Assembly (NCBI GenBank): GCA_011503125.2
Contig: WWBZ02000073.1
Span: 3,038,001-3,102,000 of the forward strand
Source of the DNA: Botryosphaeria dothidea
Taxonomy: Eukaryota; Ascomycota; Dothideomycetes; Botryosphaeriales; Botryosphaeriaceae
Reading direction: 5' to 3'
Length of the DNA stretch: 64,000 nucleotides
The notes beneath the pieces were generated by a model. The model was not told the origin of the DNA. It saw only the letters and a list, made by a program, of their open reading frames with translations, and searched no databases. Each line of letters begins with the position of its first letter. The stretch's first letter is position 1. The position numbers and the translations under genes were made by a program. This document shows positions 22,123 through 32,700 of the stretch, piece by piece.

Positions 22123-22911
22123 TAGCGGCCTTCCAAACACCATTGCAACCGTAACGTCGAGGCGTTGAGCATGGGCCCCGCGCATATGGAGCGCATCTTC
22201 TCGGCATCCCGGAAGGTACGCAGATGACATTAGCGCTGGAGAAACGCGGTTGCTCCCAGTAAAGGTTTTCATTGTCCCCAAACCACCCTTCATCATACTG
22301 CAACCCAACGCCAATATTATACCATATGCGCAACGTGCACTGCGCCCCTTCCCGATCCGGATCGTCGATAGACGATTGATACACGGCCTGGAGATCGGCG
22401 TGCTGGTTCGGCAGATTGCGGCTTGGTATTCCCCAGTTCAATGATGACGGCGTGAATGTCGAGTGCAGCGATTCGAGCTTGATCAAACGCTGCCCTGGGA
22501 ATTCGTCCGCTACGGCCGCGAGGCTCTCCGTGCATAATGCCCCGAAAGCCCCGTGGATCGAGCTGCAATGGATCTCGAAATGTCCGTCCCGGTTTGCCGG
22601 ATAGCTCTCTGCTCGCCGCATTAGACGAACAGGCGGATTATGCATATCTGCTGTGGAGCATTGTGTCAGTTCAGGTAGGTATTCAGCAAGGCATCTCTAC
22701 TTCTTATCTTCATCAATCTGCACTCTAGCTTGAGCGAATGGGCCGGTAGCGATGAATGTAAGTATATGAACAAGAAATGAAGAGAACCATTCCATCTTGA
22801 AAGGCAACGTAGCTCGCGGGATGAGAACGATCACAGTGACCGGAACGAGTGTCTTTAAGTAGCAAAATCATCTTAAAATACGCCAGAGGGACCGCAGACT
22901 ATAAATAAAGT
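22123..22911. other. unassigned open frame and spacer before the retrotransposon
   Basis: A 175-codon minus-strand frame (22118-22645) has balanced composition ('HADLQAVYQSSIDD', 'LRIWYNIGVGLQYD') and may be a fragment of a real gene. I recognise no family, and its end overlaps the 55-bp repeat. The rest, 22646-22911, is AT-rich spacer. Confidence 0.3.
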
Positions 22912-22916
22912 CATTC

Positions 22917-23063
22917 TATAGGAAATCACGTGTTTTGCATATTGCTTTTGCAACACCAGATAGCTTAGTCACTCACTTACGTATATAAGGAGGGTGGGCC
23001 ACCTACGCCCTTCCTCCTCATGCTAATCATCAATGAATCATCGTTGTTCACCAATCCTCAACA
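22917..23063 (+). repeat. 5' LTR
   Basis: It is 147 bp and differs from the 3' LTR at six positions, all transitions. It includes a TATATAAGG sequence at about 22982-22990, the likely promoter TATA box of the element, which is conserved in the 3' LTR. Confidence 0.95.
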
Positions 23064-23076
23064 GTTATGAGCCCGG
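23064..23076 (+). other. primer binding site (initiator tRNA-Met anticodon arm)
   Basis: GTTATGAGCCCGG starts at the first base after the 5' LTR. GTTATGAGCCC is complementary to GGGCTCATAAC, the anticodon stem-loop of initiator tRNA-Met. Drosophila copia is known to prime with a half-tRNA cleaved in this loop, and this element would use the same mode. Confidence 0.75.
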
Positions 23077-23372
23077 AATCACTTCCAAAACTCGTTATCC
23101 ATCGTTTGATCTTTGTATAAGCGTCTCATACGCTTATAACGTTCTCTCTGCGGCATCCAGAAGAACACTATGTTATTGCACCCTGCTATAACACACTGCG
23201 ACCGTGCGACGGCTTCCCTCCACGTGTCATTTTATTAATAGTCATCACGACACAGCTATTTGCCTTAACATCGAGCATCTCAAGTATCTAATACACGTTC
23301 CTAGCTAGCTTCAACCCTTTTTGGTTAGCTATACGACGTCAACTGACGAATAGCACCTATTCGTCACCTACC

Positions 23373-26300
23373 ATGTCGTCTTCGAAGCTAATCATCGTCC
23401 TCAAGTCTTCGCAAGACTGGGATGAATAGTTCTTCATCGTCCAATCGCGTGCAAAGAAGGCTCGCGTATACGACTACATCGATCCAACCAAGGACTCACG
23501 TCCGCAACAACCAATCGCGCCCACCAAGCCTCCTCTACCAACAGGCAACATCACCGACGCGGATCGTGAGGAGCACAAGTAGAAGCGCGAGGACTACAAG
23601 GAGGATAAAAAGGAGTACGATAGGCAGATGCGAGAGCTTAATGACCTCTTATCACTCATTGAAGACTCAGTGTCTTAGCCACTGCTGCCACTCCTGCGCA
23701 AGGTCGAGGATTCACATCCTTACGCACAGTTGCGCGCCTTACAAGCACGACTTCAACCTTCCACCTCTACATAACAGAAGTTCGTTCTTAATAAGCTCCG
23801 CGAGCTTGAGAAGCCTCCAACCGCCCAGAATACTGAAAAGTAGCTCATATAATGGGAAGAGTGTGTGTTTAAAGCACGTTCTCTTAGCCTCTCTGATGTC
23901 GAAGGCTCCCGAGGAGTAAACGCATTCCTTAAGCCTATTATACAACACGACTTAGAATACGCCAGCCCTATCCTTCGTAAGCTACGACTAGGTACCAAGA
24001 CGCTTAACGTTTTAGATGTCATTATCGACTATCGTAAGCATGCACGCCAGAAGCAAGCACTTACAATGAATAAGACTCGTACAACTTTCGCAGCTAATCT
24101 ACGAGGTGACGAGCAACCCGAGAAGGCTCCTAAGTGCCTCTATGGTAACTATCACTAGCACTACCAATGCTTCTACCTCAACCAAAACGCACCTAATCGA
24201 CCTGCCGACTTTAAACCCAATAAAAAGGTCCAGGATAAGATCCTTAAGCTTATGAAGAATGACAAGATTAAATCACAGGTGGAAACCGCCCTCAAACGCG
24301 GTACACCGCCAATACCTCACATATAAGGCAATAAGGGTAAAGGCAAGGAGCCTAAGCCTAACACGTTTGCAAATGATGACAATAGTAATGACGAGCAAGG
24401 CTCTATCAAGTCCTTCCCAGCCATTGTTGCGCAGTCATTTGCCACGCAACGAGACTCGCGTCCAACCACGTTAGAGCTCTTATGGATCGTAGACACTGGC
24501 ACTACTTATCACGTATGCAACAGGTATATGCGTAAAAGGTTCACTAAGACACGCAACGCAGGTCTAGACGACTTCGTAATCTACGGTAACACGCGTATGC
24601 CTATTAAGAGCTTCGGGAATATCATAGTTAATACCCGCAACGGAAAGAGGAGCAAGGTTATCACCCTTCGTGATGTAGCCTACGTCCTAGCATTTATAGG
24701 CAACTTAGTCTCCATTTCTAAGTATAATAAGAAAGACGTTTATATAGACACTAAGAGTCTTCGACTCTATAAGGACGACACTATAGTGTGCGTCCTTACA
24801 CCGTCTAAAGGATAGTTCTTTCTTAAACTACACTAAGCAGAGTCCGTATCAGCTATTACGAGTGCTGCGACCACCCGTAGTCTCCTAGCTAAATAGTAGC
24901 ATAGAGTCTTTGCTCATGCTAACTACCACGCTATTAAGGCGTTGCTTATAGCTGTTACCGGCGTAGAGTTCACGAACGACGTCGTGCCTATTCACTATAA
25001 CACCTACTTACGAGCAAAAGCTTATTAGCTTATTATACGGGACTTATTACTAGAGGAAGCTCGCAATAAGCCATTCTTCCGTGTGTTATTTAACCTTATT
25101 TAGATAACTCCTACGTACAACTAATACGAGTAGATTACTTATATCGAGTATATAAAGAGCAACTACGTCTTTACCCGCACCTATATACTCAAATTAGACT
25201 ATAACACGCTTGTTCTTAATATTCTAAGTATAATCGAACGTCGCTTTGACGCTCTCACTACGTTCTTTCGAACTAATGGCGAAAGATCACTCAATACCGC
25301 GTTTAAGGCCAAACTTAAGCGAAGAGGAGTCATAATAGAGGTCTTAGCACCCTATACACCTGCTCAGAACGGATATGCCGAGAGAACTGGTTAGTCTATT
25401 ATCATCAAAGCACGAGCAATGCGTATAGGGGCAAACCTCCCTAAACGCCTATGGCCAGAGACAGTCCTAGTAGCAACGTATATATATAATCGGACGCCAA
25501 GCAAAGTCCTTAAGTGGAAGACGCCCTTCGAGCTTATTCATGGCATCAAGCCAAACGTGGCTTATATAAGAGTCTACGGATGCAAGGCCTACGCTCTTAA
25601 TAAAACCATCCCGCGTAGTAATAAGCTCCAAGAACGAGCCCTCGTTGGCTATCTTATTGGGTATAACTCTACTAACATCTACCGGATATAGTATCTACTA
25701 GGGGACCGTATCATCCGCTCAAGAGACGTTAGTTTTGACGAGTTATTAAAATACTTACCAGATGAGCAAGAGTAGTATTAAGAAATCGAGGATGTAGAAG
25801 AGGAGCCTCAGGAGGTTATTCCTCGCATCCGTCTGGGTTCTAAGGACCTCATCACGTCAGATTCGTTATCCAGTGAAGATAAGGAGGTTACTTATAAGCA
25901 AGCCACTGATATAGAAGAATAACCTACTTCGTTATTAGATGGACAATAGTAATAAGGCATACTGCCTAACAAGCTAGATAAGCAACAAGCTTAACTACAT
26001 ACACTATCACCGTCTACTAGAGATAACAGCGTACCACAACTACCAAGCGATAACGAGTTTCCGTCATCATCTGCTCTTAGAGACTCGCCCACCTCAGGGG
26101 GTGAGGAAGACGAATAATAGCAAGAGAGACGCCTTGGCCGTCTCCTCCCTGTTCAATACGATACTAAGCCTGACCTAGGAGCAGCACGCGGCAATCGTAC
26201 ACCCCTTACAGCTCACATCAACGCGGACCCTAACCCGAACCTTATTATCGAGGGTCCAAGGAATCGAAGAAGAGCTACGCATGCCGTAAAGGTCATTAGC

Positions 26301-28034
26301 AGCGCTTACTGTGAGTAGACCTTTCTCGCCGCGAGTATATGTGCACTACTTAAACACGCTCCTACGGGTAATCACGAGCAAATATCTCAACCCACTGCAC
26401 ACGAGGACCCTCCACCCTCATATCAGTTAGAGGAGCTTCCTCCTCTACCACGCATTCATCGGGACGACCTTCCGCCCGAGCCTCGTTACTATAAGGATAT
26501 CCTTAAATACCAACTTAAGCCTTATCTCTTTTAAGTACTCTACCGTAAGCTATAGGAAGGCAATAGTAAGGGGGTGTGGATCGTTATAGACGAGGATTAA
26601 GCACGCAAGGCCAACAAAGAGGTCATTCCTCTTACATAGGTCTTCAAATACAAATTCGATAAGAAGGGATATCTCACTAAGATCAAGGCACGAGTATACG
26701 TACGAGGTAACCTCCAAGTCTCCTACCAAGATACATATGCGGCTACCCTTACCTTCCGTATCTTTCGCACGCTTATAGCGATTATCTACGTATTCGACCT
26801 CGAGATATAGCAATACGACGTTATTAATACCTTTCCTCATATCCCTCTCGATCAACTAACCTTCTACCGAGCACTAGAAGGTATAACACTTCCTTATAGG
26901 AAGATCTTATTACTTAAGAAAGCTCTCTATAGGCTTAAAGAGTCGCCAGCGTTGTAGCAAAAGCACTTTCAAGCCACGCTTAAAGACCTAGGACTAGAGC
27001 CTATACTAGATGCGCCATATCTCTATACGAACGAATACCTCTTCGTATTCTTCTTTATAGACGATATTATTATAGCCTTTCCTAAGAAGGATAAGCTATT
27101 CGCGCACGTATTCGAACAAGACCTCTTTTAGCGCTACGAGATACGTAAGATAGGAGAAGTTTAATAGTTCTTAGCTTTACGAATCGTCCGTGATCGAAGT
27201 AAGCAACTACTATAGCTATTATAGGAGTTATACCTTACTAGCCTTAGGGCTAAATATAACGTTAAAGAATTATCGGTTGCCACGCCTCTTCCGATAGAGA
27301 ACCTACCTACCCTAAATAACGAGGCTTATATAATACCTTAAGATATCTACACGTTCTAGAGTAAGATGGGATCTGCCTAGTTCGCTGCCATCAGCACGAG
27401 ACCTAATATAGGCCACGCCTGCTTAGCCCTCTCTACGTATTTAACGAACCCTTCTAAGCGATACCTCTATCTTATATAGCGCCTCCTAGAATATCTCGTA
27501 AATACGAAGGACCTCGCAATTATATATAACGGCAACGTAGTAGATAATTAACGTATCTTCGTGCCTAGTAGTAATATATCCTTCGTAAATAACACGGCTA
27601 CACGCCGTAGTTACCAAGGATTACTTATAATACTATTCGACGGACCCGTGGACTAGAAAGCCTCTAAGTAACTAATAGTAACGACCTTAATAACGGAAGT
27701 AGAGCTCCTCGCTCTATTAGAGACTACTAAGTAAGCATACTAGTAGAAACGCTTCTTTAGAGGCATCTAATTTAAGCTAGGTTACCTCGTTTAGATCGAG
27801 TATAACAATACGTAGACGCTCCGCCTTATAGAAGAGAACGTCGGAAAGCTTATTACGAAGCTTCGTTACGTTAATATCTATTACCACTAGCTTAGGCAAG
27901 AGACTTAAGTAGGCAACGTTTACTTTAAATAGATACTAATAGCTCAAATAATTGCAGACGGACTTATAAAGCCGTTATTAAAGCAAAAGCACGCCTACTT
28001 TGTGTAAGGCTTAGGCCTCTTATTACTACAATAG
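23373..28034 (+). pseudogene. gag-pol polyprotein of the copia element
   Basis: The ATG at 23373 opens a frame that I can follow to about 28034 (about 1553 codons) without a net frameshift. Landmarks in that one frame are: a gag CCHC-like knuckle near 24130-24170 with one Cys replaced by Tyr; protease 'WIVDTGTTYH' near 24485; the GAG-pre-integrase HxxxxHxxH-like block near 24900; integrase 'RRGVIIEVLAPYTPAQNG' near 25320; RT from about 26570 with 'FFIDDIIIA' at 27051 (the YVDD box); and an RNase H region to about 28000. Many stops interrupt it, the first TAGs at 23427, 23580 and 23676. They fall mostly where copia proteins have Trp, as expected from TGG to TAG. No product can be made without readthrough. 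Confidence 0.93.
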
Positions 28035-28169
28035 TAATTATAAGCGTACACATCGCTTAAACTAGACTATTACTATTTTATTTATATATTTCGGTAATCA
28101 CGTTCCTTTTATACTGTTAAAGGTCAACACCAAGCAGATTATCGCGCACTACCCGATCGGATATTACGC

Positions 28170-28179
28170 GAAGGGGGTG
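28170..28179 (+). other. polypurine tract
   Basis: The purine run GAAGGGGGTG lies directly before the 3' LTR start (TGTAGG at 28180). Its position and composition fit the plus-strand primer site of an LTR element. Confidence 0.8.
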
Positions 28180-28326
28180 TGTAGGAAATCACGTATTTTG
28201 TATATTGCTTTTGCAACACCAGATAGCTTAGTCACTTACTTACGTATATAAGGAGGGTAGGCCACCTACGCCCTTCCTCCTCATGCCAATCATCAATGAA
28301 TCATCGTTGTTCACCAATCCTCAACA
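28180..28326 (+). repeat. 3' LTR
   Basis: It is 147 bp, TGTAGG to CAACA, and is followed by the second CATTC target-site copy. Confidence 0.95.
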
Positions 28327-28331
28327 CATTC

Positions 28332-28964
28332 ATTTTGCCTTCTCTTTGCGTCTAGATCGGCGGTGGTCAGTAGCAAACGCTGGTACCGACTCGTGAGGTG
28401 GAGCTAAATCATGTTCGTACTAGTAAGATTTTACCCAATAAGCTTGTTCCTGACTTCAATCACCAACTCTAATAGGCGACTTGCTATTTTTAGAGTTTTG
28501 TTTCATTTTTTTTGGCTCGGGAAACGCACCAAAATTATAAAACAAGTTCGTCTTTACTGATCAATCCTGACCAATTGTCTTCCTTCGGGCTTCCGTGACT
28601 AAATTTTCGTTTCTCAAATATTATTTTGGCTTGGGTCCGCTGACCACAGTGCTTAGGGAAGAGGCGACCGTGGCCCGCTCTGCCTGTTGAAGATTAAGGA
28701 TGCAAAGCTGGGTCAGCAATGCTCCCGAACGCACTTTATCGTCCGCCTTCACTCGTAGGGTATGACCAGATCCTCTCCAGCCCCGCACTTCTTAGCTGAT
28801 GCTAGGGCTAACTCTGAACGCTAAACGTTTATAGCCTAATGGTGAGGTAGGCCTTCACTTAACGCGTCGCAGCAGACGTTGAGCCAATATCAGCAGGGAG
28901 CACCCGGGAAAGACGGACAGCTGATGATTGTAGTACCAACGAGCTCGCACGCCGCCGGATTGTC
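28332..28964. other. spacer, no gene seen
   Basis: About 0.63 kb of mostly AT-rich DNA downstream of the retrotransposon. No coding or RNA gene is supported. A weak tRNA-like string near 28835-28895 was examined and rejected. Confidence 0.55.
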
Positions 28965-29550
28965 ATGTACAATCTCCTATCTGCTACTCTTCTCCTCGCA
29001 GCCTTCGTGTGCCCTCGGCTCGCCGCCGCCGGAGCCATCAACTCCGACTACTTCGCCCTCCCGCACAAAGCAGCCGCCGCCTTCACCGTCCACAATGGCG
29101 ACGTGCTCAGCGTGACCTGATTACCAGAGTAGAAATTTCCCCAAAAACCCCTTGGCCTCGCAATGACGCTAACGGATTTCAGTGGACCGCTTCTCTGGCC
29201 TCTCCGGCGACGGCCAAATGGCCTTCACCGCAAACACGTCCTGGACTTCGCCCTGCCACTGGCAGTACGCGCTGCATTCGGACGAGTCCACCTTCTTCGA
29301 CAGCGGCTGGGTCGATGCAACTAATGAGAAGGTCACGCCCGCCGTGACCTGACAGCCGTCTGCGTCGGGCACGCCATGCGGTATTCAGAAGGAGACAGGC
29401 GCTGCGCACTCGACGACCGTATTCCTAACTAAGACCGCAGCAGCAGTGGCAACAGGGACGGGCTCGACGGCCATCTCAGACGGTAAGAAACGTGAATCGG
29501 ACAGACCTACGCTTAGCACTAGTGACACCCATATAGGAACACCGTCCAGA
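28965..29550 (+). pseudogene. small secreted protein with premature stop
   Basis: From ATG 28965 comes a clear signal peptide ('LLSATLLLAAFVCPRLAAA') and a short mature start ('INSDYFALPHKAAA'). After a probable intron ending TTTCAG near 29181, the frame continues with 'DRFSGLSGDGQMAF' and 'SPCHWQYALHSDES', then TGA near 29350. It goes on in the same frame into a Ser/Thr-rich tail. The tail resembles the low-complexity ends of secreted or GPI-anchored fungal proteins. The stop, and the lack of a clean donor for the intron, indicate a broken gene. I know no family for it. Confidence 0.5.
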
Positions 29551-29799
29551 TAAGTGTCGATCACTGCCAATATCCTTCTTGTCCTGCTCTGTAAAACGCA
29601 CTGAACCGCAGATGAAGCTCACAGAACTCAATAACATTTATCCTTAGACGATCCAGCCGCGGGCGAACCGAGGACGGTTGATAAATGCGCAGATGGCTCT
29701 TGAATACTCATTCTTTGAGTATTTCAAGTTGGGATAGAACCAAAAGCGGTTCAACTCTGATTCACTGACAGCTAGATCATTATTGTCCTGTCTAGCTGC

Positions 29800-32700
29800 A
29801 TCGCCTTATCGAGCCTCAATGGCCATGCATTCGGCTCTTTCAAGAAGCGAGCGAGCCCATTCATGTGGCTTCGGGACGGTCTTCCGATCGATATTTCTGC
29901 TACAAGAGTACTCATATATGAATATGATACCAAGCTAGCAAACAGTGCATCATTTCAGAGCCTGGAGGACTTAGGCAGGAAGTTCTTTACGAGTGTACGA
30001 GACATACGGACAACGTCACCTGTATGTCATCAATCGCAGTCCATGTTCACATGAAAAAGGAACGGGTTAAAGACTCCAGAGCATAGGTTGACAAGTCTTA
30101 GGGCTCACCATCTGCCAATCCTCTCGTTTTCATTGGACACAGTCTTGGAAGGCTTGTTATCAAAGAGGTGAGAAGTGTGACTTCCCTTCCCCGCTCTAGC
30201 ACTCACTTACTGGAAGCCTGTAAGGGTTTGATGTCATTGGACCTGACCAATGGATTCGACCGGGTTACGCTGGATTCTTTGAAAGCACTCTATTTCTTTG
30301 GGGTGCCAAGCCAGGGAATGGCCGTTGAGTCGCTGGTTCCGTTGGCTCGTGGGAATCCCAACGAGGCATTGATCCATACATTCGGCAAGAATTCAATGGC
30401 CCTGAAGCGACATGAGAGGGAGATTCCATGCATATTTAGCAGTAAGATGCCAGATATCGTTTGTTTCTACGAGACAGTCATGTCACAGACTGCATGCCAG
30501 GTAATGTTCTGTTCCCCTGGTATTGAACAAATGGGTTGTTTGTATAGGGAGTGAAGTTCATCGTAGATTGGCATGAGGAGGAAGAGGGTAGGTGACCCGG
30601 TCCCTCTTATATAGTAGCTATATAACAAATTCTCGGTGTTGACCCTTGGTTCAATCAGACCCTGTTCCTCCCAACACCTGGTCTTTGGCTGTAAACTGAC
30701 ATAAGGAAAAGACTGACGGGAGATGGCGAATGGAAGGCCCACTTGCTGTTCTCGTCAGCACATCTTCCGCAACAGCAGGCTGTACCCAGTGTTATCTAAT
30801 GAACCGCGATCACTCGGAGATGGTAAAATTCAAAGGTCGAGATGATGAGCCATACCGTGCTCTCGTCCAATGTCTTCGTAACCTGCAAGCTGCAATTCAA
30901 CCAACGACCAAGAAGATGAGTGCAAACGAGATTCCAGGTGGTAAGATGGCCGAGATGTCGCAGAAAACAAACTTGCTAATTCCATGTAACAATCCAAAGA
31001 TTCACTCAAGTCCACTACCATGTCCAACCATAGAGAATATTTGAGAGAAAGCAGCGGAAAAAAGCTGCGGGACGGTAAAAACCTAGAGCTCCTAACCCAG
31101 ATTCTGGGCTGCTTCTAAGTATGATTAGAATGCGTCCAATCATTGGGGTTCTTGGAGCAGGAGTCAAGATTACAAGAGATTGTCCCAGGAGTGAACACAT
31201 GCACTTAGCTCCTTCAAAATTCGACATATAAGAAATGGATCGAACTCCCTCGAGGCCTCATCTGGATCAAAGGAAAAACCGGCGTAAGAAAATCGACGGT
31301 CATGAAGCATGCACTCCAAGACGTGGAAAAGCTTTGTTGTAACACCAGCGACGCGATATTCAGCTTCTTCATTCATGCTCGCGGAACGGCTCTTCAGCGG
31401 ACACCTTTGGGACTTTTCAGGGCTCTTCTGAACACTATGCTCAGCCACGACGGATTTGAAACATATCTACAAGAGCTCGTGAAAGTATTCTACGAGAGGG
31501 AGGAAAGGATAGGTGACTATCGTCAAGATAAGTGGGAATGGGATGAGACAGAGCTGCGAGACGCATTTTCGTCAATCATTTTGCGCGCAGGGAAATATCG
31601 CCGAATCATCGTTTATGTTGACGCCCTTGATGAATGCGGTGAGGCCGTTGCAACTGCACTCGTGGAGTATTTTGAGGATCCCATGGTAGAGGCGGAGCTC
31701 TCCGAGGCTCGCTTAAAAGTCTGCTTCTCCTGTCGACATTATCCGATCATCACCACCCTCAGCAAAGGGTACACAATCATCATGGATGGACAGAATATTG
31801 CAGATCTATCCTTGGTGGTACGAAGGCGTTTAAGCAAAACAAAATTGAACGCAAAGACCAGAGAGGCGATAGGTTGAATATCATAGAAAGAGCGGATGGG
31901 GTATTTATATGGGCAATCTTGGTTGCAAACAGTATATTCAAGTTGAATAAGAGAGGAGCCTCGTTGTGCAAGATGCTGGACATGATCGAGAAGACCCCGA
32001 CCGAGCTGGATACCCTGTATGCTGATGCCCTTCAGCGAGTTGATGAAGAAGAACGAGCGGAGATGACCGAGCTTTTCCAATGGATTTGCTATTCAACACA
32101 ACCTCTTTCTCTGGACGAGACTCGCCACATCCTGGCTATGAAAACGCATCCCGATTTCAATTCAATTGGCGAACTCAAGAGAAGCGTTGATTTTCCAGAA
32201 ACTAGGAAAGATGCACAGAGCGCCATCAAACATCTCTCTCGGGGCCTGATCGAAGTCAAATCTCATACATTCACTCCAAATTCCGCAAGTCACTCATCTT
32301 TGCAACCCACAGTGGAAACAGAAACCGTTGAATTCATCCGTGAATCAGTGTCCGATTTCTTCAGAAGAGGTGGATTTTCTGTCTTGTTGCCACCGGAACC
32401 TAATTCCTCAGCTACTGGTCTCGGTCACTTCCACATATCGCGGTCATGTCTTAAACTTCTCCTCGCATTCATGAGCCAATTCTGAATAAAGACTCCACGT
32501 TCCAAGAAACCATTCATTTCGCCAAGACAGCAAAAGAGAACTCCAACAATACTGATGTATGCTCGGACTTTTTATTCGAGTCACTTGCAACGCGTGGAAG
32601 ATGAGAAGGTCATCCAGAATGATTTACCGTCGTGTTTCTCGTGGTTGGAGAATTATGAGTCAGACTACAACACGGATGACATCCAACTTCAAGGTTCTCT

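Larger units (their letters stand above)
22917..28326 (+). mobile_element. complete Ty1/copia-type LTR retrotransposon, RIP-mutated
   Basis: The element is 5410 bp with 147-bp direct LTRs at 22917-23063 and 28180-28326. A 5-bp target duplication (CATTC) lies at 22912-22916 and 28327-28331. The order inside is PBS, gag, protease, integrase, reverse transcriptase and RNase H, then a polypurine tract. Integrase before RT defines the copia superfamily. The 3' LTR starts TGTAGG and both end CAACA; the 5' LTR start is TATAGG, a TG-to-TA change. The coding region is one frame with many TAG/TAA stops and no net indel, so the element is dead but structurally complete. The insertion lies in AT-rich spacer between a decayed SDR and a broken secreted-protein gene. 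Confidence 0.97.

Noticed and set aside
23373..28034. Reading TAG as Trp or another amino acid (altered genetic code)
   Set aside because: Intact nuclear genes in the same window use TAG as their true stop (NmrA at 20732, P450 at 5247), and LTR mismatches show CpA/TpG transitions, so RIP explains the TAGs.
28830..28900. tRNA-like string (TAGCCTAATGGTGAGG)
   Set aside because: An A-box-like match only. I could not fold a credible acceptor stem or T-arm with GGTTCRANNCC, so a chance match or strongly decayed copy is more likely.
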